64,000 nucleotides of DNA. Origin: Exiguobacterium sp. s124 (GTDB lineage: Bacteria > Bacillota > Bacilli > Exiguobacteriales > Exiguobacteriaceae). Below are positions 1 to 8,779 of this stretch, in pieces. The position numbers and the translations under genes were made by a program. The notes beneath the pieces were generated by a model. It was given only the letters and a program-made list of their open reading frames with translations, ran no database searches and was not told the DNA's origin. The first letter of the stretch is position 1. Every line of letters starts with the position of its first letter. The stretch lies in assembly GCF_018617485.1 (NCBI RefSeq), contig NZ_JACSKH010000001.1, positions 1,240,001 through 1,304,000 on the forward strand, written 5' to 3'.

Positions 1-1742
1 TCATGGGGAAAGACGGCATCTTAAAGGCGTTTGAGACCGGTAAAGGGAAAGTCATCATCCGGGCGAAGTCAGAGATCGAGCAGTTAAAAGGTGGCCGTGA
101 ACAAATCACCATCACGGAACTGCCATATGAAGTGAACAAGGCGAACCTTGTCAAAAAGATGGAAGAGCTTAGACTTGATAAAAAGGTTGAAGGTGTCGCG
201 GAAGTCCGTGATGAGACAGACCGGACCGGCCTTCGCGTCGTCATCGAATTGAAGAAAGAAGCGGACGCAGAAGGTGTCCTCCATTTCTTCTTGAAGCATA
301 CGGACTTGCAGATCGCCTATAACTACAATATGGTTTCGATCGTGAATCGGACTCCGAAACAGATGGGGATTCTCCCAATCATCGATGCTTATTTGAAGCA
401 CGTCGAGGAAGTGGTCACACGCCGCACGACGTTCGAACTCGAGCAAGCGAAAAAGCGTGCCGAAATTGTCGATGCCTTAGAGCAAGCCATCTCTGTCCTT
501 GATGAGACGCTCGAATTGATTCGTTCCGCAAAAGACAAAGCGGACGCGAAGAACAAACTAATGGAGCGGTTCTCATTCACGGAACGCCAGGCCGAAGCGG
601 TCGTCATGCTCCAATTGTATCGACTCACCAACACGGACATCGTCGAGTTACAAAAAGAAGCAAAGGCGCTCCAAAAAGAGATCGCGCGCCTCTCGAATAT
701 CCTCGACGTGGACGCGACGAAACGGAAATTGATCGTGAAAGAACTCACGGCATTGCGTGACGAGTTCGGGGACGACCGTCGCTCGATCATCGAGTCGGAA
801 GTCGAGGAATTGAAACTGAAGACGGAAGTTATGATTGCTGTCGAGGAGACGATGGTCTTCGTCAGCCGTGACGGATACGTCAAACGAGCCTCGATGCGCT
901 CATATGGGGCTTCAAGTGACGTCTTACCCGAGATGAAAGAGAAAGACCGACCACTCCTCACGACACAGGCGATGACGACGGACCACTTGCTCGTCTGGAC
1001 GAATAAGGGCAGCTATCTCCTCATCCCGATCCACCAGATCCCAGAATCGAAGTGGAAAGATGCTGGACAGCACGTCGCCAACCTCGTCCCAATCGAAGGG
1101 GAACAAGTCATCTCGGCAGACGTCGTCTCGACGTTTGATACGGACGCTCATTGCCTCTTCGTGACGAAAGATGGGATGGTCAAACGTACACCGCTACGTG
1201 ACTATGACGCGCAGCGGAAGTCAAAACCGCTCATGGCCTTGAAGCTAAAAGGTGACGATGAGGTCGTTTTCGCTGGAATTAGTGATGGTCCTGGGCAGTT
1301 GTTCCTCGTCTCAGAGCGTGGATACGGTCTCTGGTTCAAAGAAGATGACGTACCGGTCGTCGGACAACGCGCAGCCGGTGTGAAGGCGATGAACCTGAAA
1401 GACGGTGACGTGGTCGCCGATGCCTTCTCCTTCTTCATGCCACCGTTATTCGTCCTCGTGACGCAACGCGGAGCGGTCAAGAAGATGAAGCTCGAGGACC
1501 AGTTCGACTGCACGAACCGTAACCTTCGTGGGACGATGCTCATTCGTGAGGTCAAATCAAAACCGCACCAAATCCGTCGTGTGCTCCCGGTTCATGGGGA
1601 TGAGACATTGCATATCGTCGGGAAAGAGAAAGCAAAACAAGTGAAGACAAAAACGCTTACGCTACTCGATCGCTACGCCAACGGGTCGTTCGTCTTTGAC
1701 GAAGATTCGTTCGGTGAAATCGAGGACGTGTATCTCGATTAA
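1..1742 (+). CDS. parC: DNA topoisomerase IV subunit A, C-terminal part (5' end outside window)
   Basis: ParC is the DNA-cleaving subunit of topoisomerase IV, which with ParE separates replicated chromosomes. The frame is open at the left edge, so the N-terminal half with the catalytic tyrosine lies outside. What remains is the end of the breakage-reunion domain, a charged coiled-coil segment (about residues 130-265 of the visible part) and a C-terminal beta-pinwheel with repeated VKRxxxRxY-like blades. No GyrA box of the QRRGGKG type is visible, which favours ParC over GyrA. Translation ends in YLD just before a terminator shared with the convergent DinB gene. Family assignment is firm. Confidence 0.93.
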   Translation, partial: MGKDGILKAFETGKGKVIIRAKSEIEQLKGGREQITITELPYEVNKANLVKKMEELRLDKKVEGVAEVRDETDRTGLRVVIELKKEADAEGVLHFFLKHTDLQIAYNYNMVSIVNRTPKQMGILPIIDAYLKHVEEVVTRRTTFELEQAKKRAEIVDALEQAISVLDETLELIRSAKDKADAKNKLMERFSFTERQAEAVVMLQLYRLTNTDIVELQKEAKALQKEIARLSNILDVDATKRKLIVKELTALRDEFGDDRRSIIESEVEELKLKTEVMIAVEETMVFVSRDGYVKRASMRSYGASSDVLPEMKEKDRPLLTTQAMTTDHLLVWTNKGSYLLIPIHQIPESKWKDAGQHVANLVPIEGEQVISADVVSTFDTDAHCLFVTKDGMVKRTPLRDYDAQRKSKPLMALKLKGDDEVVFAGISDGPGQLFLVSERGYGLWFKEDDVPVVGQRAAGVKAMNLKDGDVVADAFSFFMPPLFVLVTQRGAVKKMKLEDQFDCTNRNLRGTMLIREVKSKPHQIRRVLPVHGDETLHIVGKEKAKQVKTKTLTLLDRYANGSFVFDEDSFGEIEDVYLD

Positions 1743-1749
1743 TAAACAA

Positions 1750-1788
1750 GACCTGTGATTTGGCACCTTGCCGCTCACAGGTCTTTTT
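1750..1788. terminator. Bidirectional terminator between parC and dinB-like gene
   Basis: Arms GACCTGTGA and TCACAGGTC flank a 16-base loop and are followed by five T on the + strand; A-rich sequence on the other side would serve the convergent gene. The hairpin overlaps the last codons of the DinB gene. Confidence 0.75.
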
Positions 1789-2281
1789 GCTGTAGCCACT
1801 TTTCTAGTTCGTGTTGTTGTCGACGGTGATGTCGTGTATGCATCTCGACAAGCTCGAACCATTCTCTCGCGTTCAACCAGCCGAAACCGCCATGAAGTGT
1901 TTTTTGGTTATCTCCAGCGTCGTCTAGACGAGATTCTAAAGCTTCCATCCGTGAAATCAAGGTGAGCAACCGTTCTCGTAACCGGTCGTGTGAATCCGTA
2001 TTATTCGGTGGTTGATTCATCTCAGGTGGGAGCTCGATTTTGATTGGCGGAAACCCACCTTCTCGAAACAACCTCTCTCCAAATGGCGTCTTCCCACCAC
2101 CGAGTTGGCCGTCTTCTTGAAGACAACGGTCGACTTCATCTAAATACTCATTCGCAACCAAAATGATATGATCGTACATCTGACCAATTGACCAAATAGT
2201 AGGGGTGTATTTATACCGTAAGTCGGGTTCTGAATAGTATGCCAGTGTCTCCTTGTAATGGTCTAGTTCATAACGTTTCAT
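1775..2281 (-). CDS. DinB superfamily protein
   Basis: Small four-helix-bundle protein of the DinB/YfiT superfamily, members of which are metal-dependent thiol transferases or of unknown role. Visible signs are an early tryptophan-containing helix, a YDH motif and a C-terminal HTRHHRRQ stretch that can supply the metal-binding histidine triad. The start at 2281 is preferred over an ATG six codons upstream because GGAGGAGG lies just before it. It converges on parC and stands alone. A second DinB protein (29707-30177) is only distantly similar. Substrate unknown. Confidence 0.75.
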   Translation of the reverse strand: MKRYELDHYKETLAYYSEPDLRYKYTPTIWSIGQMYDHIILVANEYLDEVDRCLQEDGQLGGGKTPFGERLFREGGFPPIKIELPPEMNQPPNNTDSHDRLRERLLTLISRMEALESRLDDAGDNQKTLHGGFGWLNAREWFELVEMHTRHHRRQQHELEKWLQQKDL

Positions 2282-2413
2282 GCTAGACGCCTCCTCCATT
2301 TTTCTTTCAGTATACGTGACTCATACGAGTCAATGGGGAATATGAAAAGCGAAAAGGAAGAACGGATGGATTTGACGAAAGAAACATGTAGGACAAATGA
2401 TAGGGGGATCTAT

Positions 2414-3031
2414 ATGTCTCAATGGCTAACGTGGGCGAAACGGATTCAGGCGCTGTCTCAGGCCGGTCTGACGTTCACACGTGATCAATATGACCGAGAA
2501 CGATATGAAGAGCTCCAAGAAATCGCAAAGGAGATGTTTGAACGGCATTCAGACTTATCGAACGAGGCAATCTCACAATTGGTCCATGTCCAAGGCTATC
2601 CGACACCGAAGCTCGACGTAAGGGGTGTCGTCTTTAAAGGAGACCGGCTTTTACTCGTCAAGGAGCGGTCAGACGGATTGTGGACATTACCAGGCGGCTT
2701 CTGTGAAGTGAACCGTTCTCCTGCTTCGAATATCATCAAAGAAGTGGAGGAAGAGGCTAGCTTGGACGTGATCCCATTGCGTCTCCTCGCCTTATTCGAT
2801 ATGCATGAACATCCACACCCGCCACTTTCTGAGCATTACTACAAACTTTTTATCGAGTGTGCCTTGATCGGCGATGGGGAGGGGGCTGCCGGTATGGAGA
2901 CGAGTGATGTCGGCTTCTTTGAACGCGATCATTTACCAGAACTCTCCCTTGCCCGTAATACGCTCGAACAGATTCATATGTGCTTCGACGCGCATTGGCA
3001 AGAAGATGACTGGACCACTTTATTCGATTAG
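2414..3031 (+). CDS. NUDIX hydrolase with N-terminal helical domain
   Basis: About 205 residues. An N-terminal helical region (about residues 1-60) of the Nudix_hydro_N type precedes a NUDIX domain that would hydrolyse a nucleoside diphosphate derivative. The NUDIX box is recognisable (GGFCEV followed by KEVEEEASL) and keeps the acidic metal-binding run. The glutamate expected in the GX5E part is Arg and the box glycine near the end is Ser; such looseness is common in this subfamily. The start at 2414 has AGGGGG six bases upstream; an in-frame ATG 27 codons earlier lacks a good site. First gene of a three-gene operon. Confidence 0.8.
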   Translation: MSQWLTWAKRIQALSQAGLTFTRDQYDRERYEELQEIAKEMFERHSDLSNEAISQLVHVQGYPTPKLDVRGVVFKGDRLLLVKERSDGLWTLPGGFCEVNRSPASNIIKEVEEEASLDVIPLRLLALFDMHEHPHPPLSEHYYKLFIECALIGDGEGAAGMETSDVGFFERDHLPELSLARNTLEQIHMCFDAHWQEDDWTTLFD

Positions 3032-3043
3032 GAGGTTCTACCG

Positions 3044-3757
3044 ATGAAAGTGAGACGATACGGACATATCCATCAATTATCCTTTTATGCTCCTGTTCTT
3101 CCGATTAACGTCCAGTTGATCGAACATGAGCTTGGGCTCGTCTTGATTGATACAGCGCTAAAACGGAATGCGTCAGACATCCTGGCGTATATTGAAGAAC
3201 TTGATAAACCGCTCCTTGCCATTTTGTTGACGCATGCCCATGGAGACCATGTCGGCGGGGTTGACGCAATCAAAGCCGAGCACCCACTCGCAGAACTGTT
3301 CATCTCCCGGCGTGATGCCCGTCTGTTGTCAGGGGACCGTTCATTAGATGAGGACGAGCAGAACAAGATTCGTGGTTCCTTGCCGACAATCCATTCTACT
3401 CCGGACACGCTATTAGATCCCGGGGAGCGGCTGTTTGGGTTACAGGTACTTGCAGCAAGTGGACATACGCCGGGTTCAATCGCATTTTATGATGAAGCGA
3501 ATCGAGTATTACTCGCTGGGGATGCTTTTCAGTCACAAGGCGGGGCTGCAGTGGCAGGGGACGTCCGTCCACTTTTCCCGCTCCCTGGTCTTGCAACGTG
3601 GAATCGATCCATTGCTGTCGAGAGTGCGGAGCGGCTAATCGATTTGTCTCCACTCCTGACGTTTGTCGGGCATGGTCCGCCGCTCAAAGGGACGCATCGA
3701 CTTTATTTGGCATTGAAGCGGGCGCAGCGAAAACAGGCGAGAAAGTTTATTCGTTAA
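3044..3757 (+). CDS. MBL-fold metallohydrolase
   Basis: Metallo-beta-lactamase-fold hydrolase of about 237 residues. The zinc motif THAHGDHVGG sits near residues 63-72, a second histidine is in SGHTPGS, and the metal-bridging aspartate is in LLAGDAF. These are the ligands of a dinuclear-metal hydrolase; the family covers glyoxalase II-like, lactonase and phosphodiesterase activities, so the substrate cannot be named. The ribosome site GGAGG begins right at the stop codon of the NUDIX gene, indicating co-transcription with it and with the following acetyltransferase. Confidence 0.85.
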   Translation: MKVRRYGHIHQLSFYAPVLPINVQLIEHELGLVLIDTALKRNASDILAYIEELDKPLLAILLTHAHGDHVGGVDAIKAEHPLAELFISRRDARLLSGDRSLDEDEQNKIRGSLPTIHSTPDTLLDPGERLFGLQVLAASGHTPGSIAFYDEANRVLLAGDAFQSQGGAAVAGDVRPLFPLPGLATWNRSIAVESAERLIDLSPLLTFVGHGPPLKGTHRLYLALKRAQRKQARKFIR

Positions 3758-3772
3758 TGGAGGGATGAGACG

Positions 3773-4225
3773 ATGCAGCTAAACGAAATCCCGATCCATC
3801 AATTCGAACAGGCGCAGCAGATGCTTGAGATTCAACGGAACGCTTATGCCGTTGAAGCGGAATTGCTCGGGTTTGATGAAATCCCGGCTCGATATGAGAC
3901 GATTGATGTCATTCAAAACTTGCCAGGCACGAGCTACGGGTTGTATATCGAGGAGCGGTTGATCGGATTTATCACGGTTGAAGCATCCGAGAAGACGGTT
4001 GAGATCACAAAACTTTGTATTGACCCGACATATTTTCGGGCGAGACTGGCAACGACGTTACTCGAGCATGTGTTGAGTATTCATAAAGGCCAACTTGTAT
4101 ACGTACACACCGGCAAACACAACGGACCGGCCAAACGTCTGTATACGAAACTCGGATTCGTGCGGAGCACTGAATTTGAACCAGAACCAGGCGTCACATT
4201 AATTCGATATACACATTCATCTTAA
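3773..4225 (+). CDS. GNAT family N-acetyltransferase
   Basis: A 150-residue GNAT protein. It shows the central beta strands, a loose acetyl-CoA-binding region around residues 75-110 (KLCIDPTYFRARLATTLLEHV) and the C-terminal KRLYTKLGFV motif typical of the fold. Last gene of the NUDIX / MBL / GNAT operon, 15 bases after the preceding stop and with a GGAGG site. The acceptor substrate is unknown. A long hairpin follows. Confidence 0.8.
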   Translation: MQLNEIPIHQFEQAQQMLEIQRNAYAVEAELLGFDEIPARYETIDVIQNLPGTSYGLYIEERLIGFITVEASEKTVEITKLCIDPTYFRARLATTLLEHVLSIHKGQLVYVHTGKHNGPAKRLYTKLGFVRSTEFEPEPGVTLIRYTHSS

Positions 4226-4233
4226 TTTTCAAT

Positions 4234-4312
<79 letters not shown>

Positions 4313-4356
4313 TGAAAAAACAGTACAAAAATACTCTAAATCAGGATGCCCCCTTC

Positions 4357-4890
4357 TTAGAATATCTTGTACCAATATAAGGTCAAATCAATCTGTGGGT
4401 TCGCATGTTGTTTGATGGTGTCGACTCCGCCGAGTTGAAACCCTTCCTTTTCATAAAAGCGACATGCAATGAGATTATCGTTCTGCGCTTCAAGAGATAA
4501 TCCAATCAGTTCTTTCTCTTTGGCCCAACGTTCGGCTGTCTCAAGCAACATTCGTCCGATTCCTTGCTTACGGTACGTCATTCTGACCGCGATGTTTTCG
4601 ATATATGCAAATCGATTCCAATCTTTCACGATCCGAATTTGTCCGACACACTCATCTGCATCCATCGCTACATATACGATTCGATTGTCCTGACTCATAT
4701 AGCCATGCCAGTTGATTTGGTCGTCTGGGAATGATATTTCTTTTACGTCATGATCAAGCTCTTCAATATATGTCCATTCACCATTTATATAACTTGGTAT
4801 CATTCGACCGATGATGGGAAATGGATTATTTGCGTCATTTACTTGATTGATGAGCGATGCTTCTAGTTCTTTTAATTGAATCCGACTCAT
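4357..4890 (-). CDS. satA: Streptothricin-type N-acetyltransferase (SatA-like GNAT)
   Basis: A 177-residue GNAT protein that resembles Bacillus SatA (YyaR), which acetylates the beta-lysine of streptothricin antibiotics. Recognisable family blocks are GRMIP followed by NGEWTYIEE, the acetyl-CoA loop RKQGIGRMLL, and the C-terminal FYEKEGFQLGGVDT and LTLYWYKIF. The ATG at 4890 is chosen because AGGTGG lies six bases upstream; the longer frame starts with GTG. Monocistronic, on the opposite strand to its neighbours. Function in resistance is inferred from family membership. Confidence 0.78.
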   Translation of the reverse strand: MSRIQLKELEASLINQVNDANNPFPIIGRMIPSYINGEWTYIEELDHDVKEISFPDDQINWHGYMSQDNRIVYVAMDADECVGQIRIVKDWNRFAYIENIAVRMTYRKQGIGRMLLETAERWAKEKELIGLSLEAQNDNLIACRFYEKEGFQLGGVDTIKQHANPQIDLTLYWYKIF

Positions 4891-5089
4891 CTGCTCCACC
4901 TCTTTTCGCTATAGAGTGGTATCTATTTATTCAATTCACTTATTGCTTTTCTTATGAGAAATAACAATCTGTTTCATCGATTATGCTTCTCTGTATCAAT
5001 GAAATGAATTTTGCTTTCAAAGGAATGTTAGCGCTTTATGAATAAACGTTTCAGATGTATCTCGAATCTGTTTAATCTATGCTTCACAG

Positions 5090-5118
5090 TTGCTAGACCG
5101 CTGAAGTCATGCTATTTT
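5090..5118 (+). promoter_or_regulatory. Promoter of the amino acid ABC transporter genes
   Basis: TTGCTA (5090-5095) and TATTTT (5113-5118) with a 17-base spacer and an extended TGC before the -10. The rest of the 260-base gap 4891-5150 is AT-rich and shows no riboswitch or other structure. Confidence 0.5.
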
Positions 5119-5150
5119 TAGACAGATGAAGCATCTAAGGAGGAATTTTA

Positions 5151-5999
5151 GTGAAACGAACAACAAAAGGTTTGGCAGCTACATTATTCTTAGCAATCCC
5201 ACTTGCCGCTTGTGGTGATGATAGCACGAATCAAGCAGATACGTCACGTTGGGAAGAAATTCAAGAAGAAGGAAAGTTGACAATCGGTACAGCCGGTACC
5301 CTCTACCCCGCTTCTTTCCGTGAAGAAGAGAGTGATACGTTGACAGGTTTTGACGTAGAACTCATGAAAGAGATTGCGAAGCGTCTCGAGCTCGAAGTAG
5401 AGTTCAAAGAAATGGCGTTTGACAACATGTTGACGAGTGTTCAAAATGGGCAAATCGACGTCGCAGCAAATGACATCTCGGTGACAGAAGACCGTAAAGA
5501 GAAATTTGCTTTCTCGAAACCGTATAAGTACACGTACGGAACAGCGATCGTTCGAAAAAGTGACCTTTCAGGCATCGAATCACTTGAAGATTTGAAAGGC
5601 AAAAAGGCTGCTGGTGAAGCGACAACGGTCTTCATGGACGTCGCACGTGAATACGGAGCTGAAGAAGTCATCTATGACAATGCGACGAACGACCAGTACT
5701 TGCGTGATGTCTCGACAGGACGTACCGATGTCATCTTGAACGATTACTACCTTCAAACACTTGCGCTCGCCTTCTTCCCTGAGTTTGATATCACGATTCA
5801 CCCGGATATCGCCTATAACCCACAAGAAGTCGCTTTCTTGATGGATAAGGAAAATGACGAGCTCCAAGAGAACATCGACCGTGTATTAGGTGAGATGCTC
5901 GAAGACGGTACAGTCAAAGAGTTGTCTGAGCAATTCTATAACGGTGCGGACGTCTCGGTAGAGCCTGATGTGGACGCAACGATCGTCGAAACGAAGTAA
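5151..5999 (+). CDS. Polar amino acid ABC transporter, substrate-binding lipoprotein
   Basis: Family 3 solute-binding protein, 282 residues. A lipoprotein signal ends in LAAC with the lipidated cysteine at residue 21. A Ser/Asn/Asp-rich tether follows, then the two-lobed binding domain with GFDVELMKEIAKRLELE and the VAANDISVTEDRKEKFAFSKPY block typical of amino acid binders (cystine, arginine or glutamine types). Start is GTG at 5151, eight bases after AAGGAGG. It captures the ligand outside the membrane and hands it to the permease encoded next. Exact ligand not determinable. Confidence 0.88.
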   Translation: MKRTTKGLAATLFLAIPLAACGDDSTNQADTSRWEEIQEEGKLTIGTAGTLYPASFREEESDTLTGFDVELMKEIAKRLELEVEFKEMAFDNMLTSVQNGQIDVAANDISVTEDRKEKFAFSKPYKYTYGTAIVRKSDLSGIESLEDLKGKKAAGEATTVFMDVAREYGAEEVIYDNATNDQYLRDVSTGRTDVILNDYYLQTLALAFFPEFDITIHPDIAYNPQEVAFLMDKENDELQENIDRVLGEMLEDGTVKELSEQFYNGADVSVEPDVDATIVETK

Positions 6000-6008
6000 G
6001 AGGTCGAT

Positions 6009-6707
6009 ATGACGTTCTCAGACATCAAATGGGACGCCATTTTTGACGTAGACCTAGCCATCGAGTCGCTTCCTTATCTGTTAGGAGGATTGCCGAATAC
6101 GCTTTGGATTTCTTTCACGAGCATGTTCTTCGGTCTTGTGCTCGGTTTACTGTTAGCGTTAGGGAAGTTGTCTCCAACGCGCCTCCTTCGCTATCCGTCG
6201 ACGTTTTATATCTCGTTCATGCGTGGCGTGCCCATTCTGATTATCTTGTTCATCCTCTATTCGGGGTTCCCCTTCATCGGCATCGAATTTGCCGCATTGA
6301 CAGCAGCGATTCTCGGATTCAGTTTGAACTCCGCCGCTTATATCGCCGAGATTATCCGCTCCTCGATTCGGGCGGTTGATGATGGTCAGGTCGAGGCGGC
6401 CCGCTCGCTCGGGATGGGGAAATGGTTGACGCTCAAAGGAGTCATCTTGCCACAGGCGACACGGATTGCCCTCCCCCCGCTCTCGAACGTCTTTCTCGAT
6501 TTGATCAAAGCAAGTTCCCTTGCGGCGATGATCACCGTCCCTGAGATATTCAATAAGGCGAAAATCGTCGGAGGTCGTGAATTTGATTATATGACGGTCT
6601 ATATCGTCGTAGCATTGATTTACTGGGCGATTTGTACGTTCATGTCGTTCTTCCAAGAATGGCTCGAACGTCATTTTGAACGATATTTAGATTCTCCAAA
6701 ACGATGA
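6009..6707 (+). CDS. Polar amino acid ABC transporter permease
   Basis: HisM/GlnP-type membrane subunit, 232 residues with about five hydrophobic segments. The EAA cytoplasmic loop that contacts the ATPase is clear (EAARSLGMGKWLTLKGVILPQA). The gene follows the binding-protein gene by nine bases and ends in a terminator. No ATP-binding subunit is encoded next to it, unlike most three-gene amino acid importers; the ATPase is presumably encoded elsewhere or shared. Confidence 0.88.
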   Translation: MTFSDIKWDAIFDVDLAIESLPYLLGGLPNTLWISFTSMFFGLVLGLLLALGKLSPTRLLRYPSTFYISFMRGVPILIILFILYSGFPFIGIEFAALTAAILGFSLNSAAYIAEIIRSSIRAVDDGQVEAARSLGMGKWLTLKGVILPQATRIALPPLSNVFLDLIKASSLAAMITVPEIFNKAKIVGGREFDYMTVYIVVALIYWAICTFMSFFQEWLERHFERYLDSPKR

Positions 6708-6739
6708 CTGACTGGCTGACGCCAGTTGGTCTTTTTTTA
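6706..6739 (+). terminator. Terminator after amino acid permease gene
   Basis: Arms GACTGACTGGC and GCCAGTTGGTC around TGAC, followed by seven T. Overlaps the stop codon of the permease gene. Confidence 0.8.
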
Positions 6740-6840
6740 TCGATTCATCATTATGTACTCATTCATGATTTTCCGCACATCTCAATCGTCGATTATGCTA
6801 TGATTTTCTTAATTATCAGAAAAATATAGGGGGATTTTGA

Positions 6841-7749
6841 ATGGTGCATCCATGGGTTTCACATTTGAATGATCAAGTCATCGGGCAATCAAAAGCAATC
6901 AAGCTTGCCTCGATCGCGTTATTGTCAGGGGGGCACGTCTTGCTTGAAGACCGACCTGGGACAGGGAAAACGACTCTCGCGCGTAGTCTGGCGAGTTCCG
7001 TCTCAGCGGCGTTCCAACGCGTACAATGTACGCCGGACACATTGCCGAGTGATATTTTAGGGATGGAACTGTTCAACCCGACGACGGGGGCGTTTGAACG
7101 TCGGACGGGTCCAATCTTTACATCCATCCTTCTTGTCGATGAGATTAACCGCACAACGCCACGAACACAATCGGCCTTGCTTGAGGCGATGCAGGAACGG
7201 CAAGTGACGCTCGGGGAAGTGTCACTTCGGTTACCAGAGCCTTTCTTTATGATTGCCACACAAAACCCGTTCGACGGGCAAGGGACATTCCCGCTTCCGC
7301 AAGCCCAGTTGGATCGATTCCTGTTCAAATTGACACTTGCTCCCCTGTCACGAGATTCAGAACGTCGTTTGATTCGAAACGAGCATCTGTCGACGGAACC
7401 GTTCTCGTTGCAACGTGATGAGCTGTTGAAGATGCAGCAGGAAGTACGGGATGTCCGATTCCATGAGGCGATGGAGGACTATCTCCTCGATTTGATGGAA
7501 TCGCTCCGACATCACCGGGATATCGAGGTCGGTCCAAGTCCAAGGGCTACACTTGCCTATACGATGGCAGCTCGGGCACATGCCTATATGGAAGGACGGG
7601 ACTTCGTTTCTCCAGAAGACATCCGGGCACTTGCTCTTCCTATCTTAGGACACCGCATCGTCTTGACGGTCGAGGCTTCCTTAAAAACGAAGCCGACGAA
7701 ACTCATCAAATCTGTACTCGAGACCATCCCGGTCCCATCAGAGGTGTAA
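6841..7749 (+). CDS. MoxR-family AAA+ ATPase (module 1)
   Basis: MoxR ATPase of 302 residues. Walker A is EDRPGTGKTTLARS (about residues 36-49), Walker B is ILLVDEINRTTPRTQSALLEAM (about 97-118), with sensor/arginine-finger region ATQNPFDGQGTFPLPQAQLDRF and the C-terminal lid domain. MoxR proteins act as chaperones that mature or activate partner protein complexes. It is first of three tightly linked genes (MoxR, DUF58, membrane protein), the arrangement seen in Bacillus yeaC-yeaD-yebA. A paralogue lies at 27802-28725. Confidence 0.9.
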   Translation: MVHPWVSHLNDQVIGQSKAIKLASIALLSGGHVLLEDRPGTGKTTLARSLASSVSAAFQRVQCTPDTLPSDILGMELFNPTTGAFERRTGPIFTSILLVDEINRTTPRTQSALLEAMQERQVTLGEVSLRLPEPFFMIATQNPFDGQGTFPLPQAQLDRFLFKLTLAPLSRDSERRLIRNEHLSTEPFSLQRDELLKMQQEVRDVRFHEAMEDYLLDLMESLRHHRDIEVGPSPRATLAYTMAARAHAYMEGRDFVSPEDIRALALPILGHRIVLTVEASLKTKPTKLIKSVLETIPVPSEV

Positions 7750-7750
7750 G

Positions 7751-8779
7751 ATGCAGTTAGTCAGCCCACGCTATCTCGAGTCCGGATACATGTGGCTCTT
7801 GTTTGTCGTCGGGGTCTTCACGTCGCTATATGGGAACGTCTTAATTGCAAGCCTGTTGATCGGGTTCAGTCTTTATGCCTTGGTCATGCCTGCTTTCATG
7901 TTTCGGTTGGCGGAACAAGTGCATGTCGACCTCACCGAGGAGCTAAAACTGTTCCCGAACGATGACGCCATCTATGTGTTAAAACTCGTATCTACCGCAA
8001 AAGTACCACTCGGAGTCGTCCGCCTCTCTGGTTATCTGCATCCGACGGTAGAGTCAGAGGGTCACGCGTTTTGGCGACAAGAGAATTTTGTTGAGACGAA
8101 TGCAACCGTCGACTTTACCATCCCGCTCCATGCGAAGAAACGCGGCCCGATCCGTCTTGAGGCAATCGGGATGGAGATTCGTGACCCGTTACGGATGTTC
8201 TCTTTATACAAAGAGGACGCGCTTCCTCGAATCGGATATGTATTCCCTGAGTTTTCACCGTACCCACTCCCGAAACGGCCGCCTACCCTTCCTGGGGAGG
8301 AGATGGTCCGCCATAGCGCCTATCGTGACCCGGAAACGTTCCAGTCGGTAACACCTTATCACGGACAGCCGATGCGACAACTGTATTGGTCGGCCTATGC
8401 GAAGACAGGTGAACTGCTGGCCCGTACGGAGCAACCTGTACAAGCGAATGAATATGTCATCGTCCTCGATTTGTTGACGAAAGACGGACGTGCCCTCACC
8501 TATCAGATGGAGCGACTCATCTCACAAGCTGCGGCCTTATGCCGAGATTTTGAGAAAGAGAACGCGAGTTACGGCCTGATTGTCCCGACACTTACGAAAG
8601 ACGGGATCACGTACGATTTACCGCCTGGAAGTGGAGAAGTCCATTTCCGTAAAATTATGACGACGTTCGCCTGTCTGTCAGAGAGCGATTTTCCATTGGC
8701 TCGTTCGTTGTTCGAACGAAAAGTCGCCAAGTACAGTGGGAATCAATCGATTTTACGGCTAGGAGGTGAAGGTCAATGA
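7751..8779 (+). CDS. DUF58 protein (module 1)
   Basis: A 342-residue DUF58 protein with two N-terminal membrane segments (about residues 10-50) and the family signature YHGQPMRQLYWSAYAKTGEL near residue 205, the local counterpart of the usual R-x-Y-x-x-G-D-x-x-R-x-I-D-W block. DUF58 proteins resemble a von Willebrand A domain and are recurrent partners of MoxR. It starts two bases after the MoxR stop and overlaps the next gene by four bases, so the three are surely one operon. Molecular function unknown. Confidence 0.85.
   Translation: MQLVSPRYLESGYMWLLFVVGVFTSLYGNVLIASLLIGFSLYALVMPAFMFRLAEQVHVDLTEELKLFPNDDAIYVLKLVSTAKVPLGVVRLSGYLHPTVESEGHAFWRQENFVETNATVDFTIPLHAKKRGPIRLEAIGMEIRDPLRMFSLYKEDALPRIGYVFPEFSPYPLPKRPPTLPGEEMVRHSAYRDPETFQSVTPYHGQPMRQLYWSAYAKTGELLARTEQPVQANEYVIVLDLLTKDGRALTYQMERLISQAAALCRDFEKENASYGLIVPTLTKDGITYDLPPGSGEVHFRKIMTTFACLSESDFPLARSLFERKVAKYSGNQSILRLGGEGQ

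Noticed and set aside
4891..5150. Riboswitch or T-box in the long leader of the amino acid ABC transporter
   Set aside because: No T-box GGTGG element, no SAM or lysine aptamer features and no terminator hairpin; the promoter lies close to the start.
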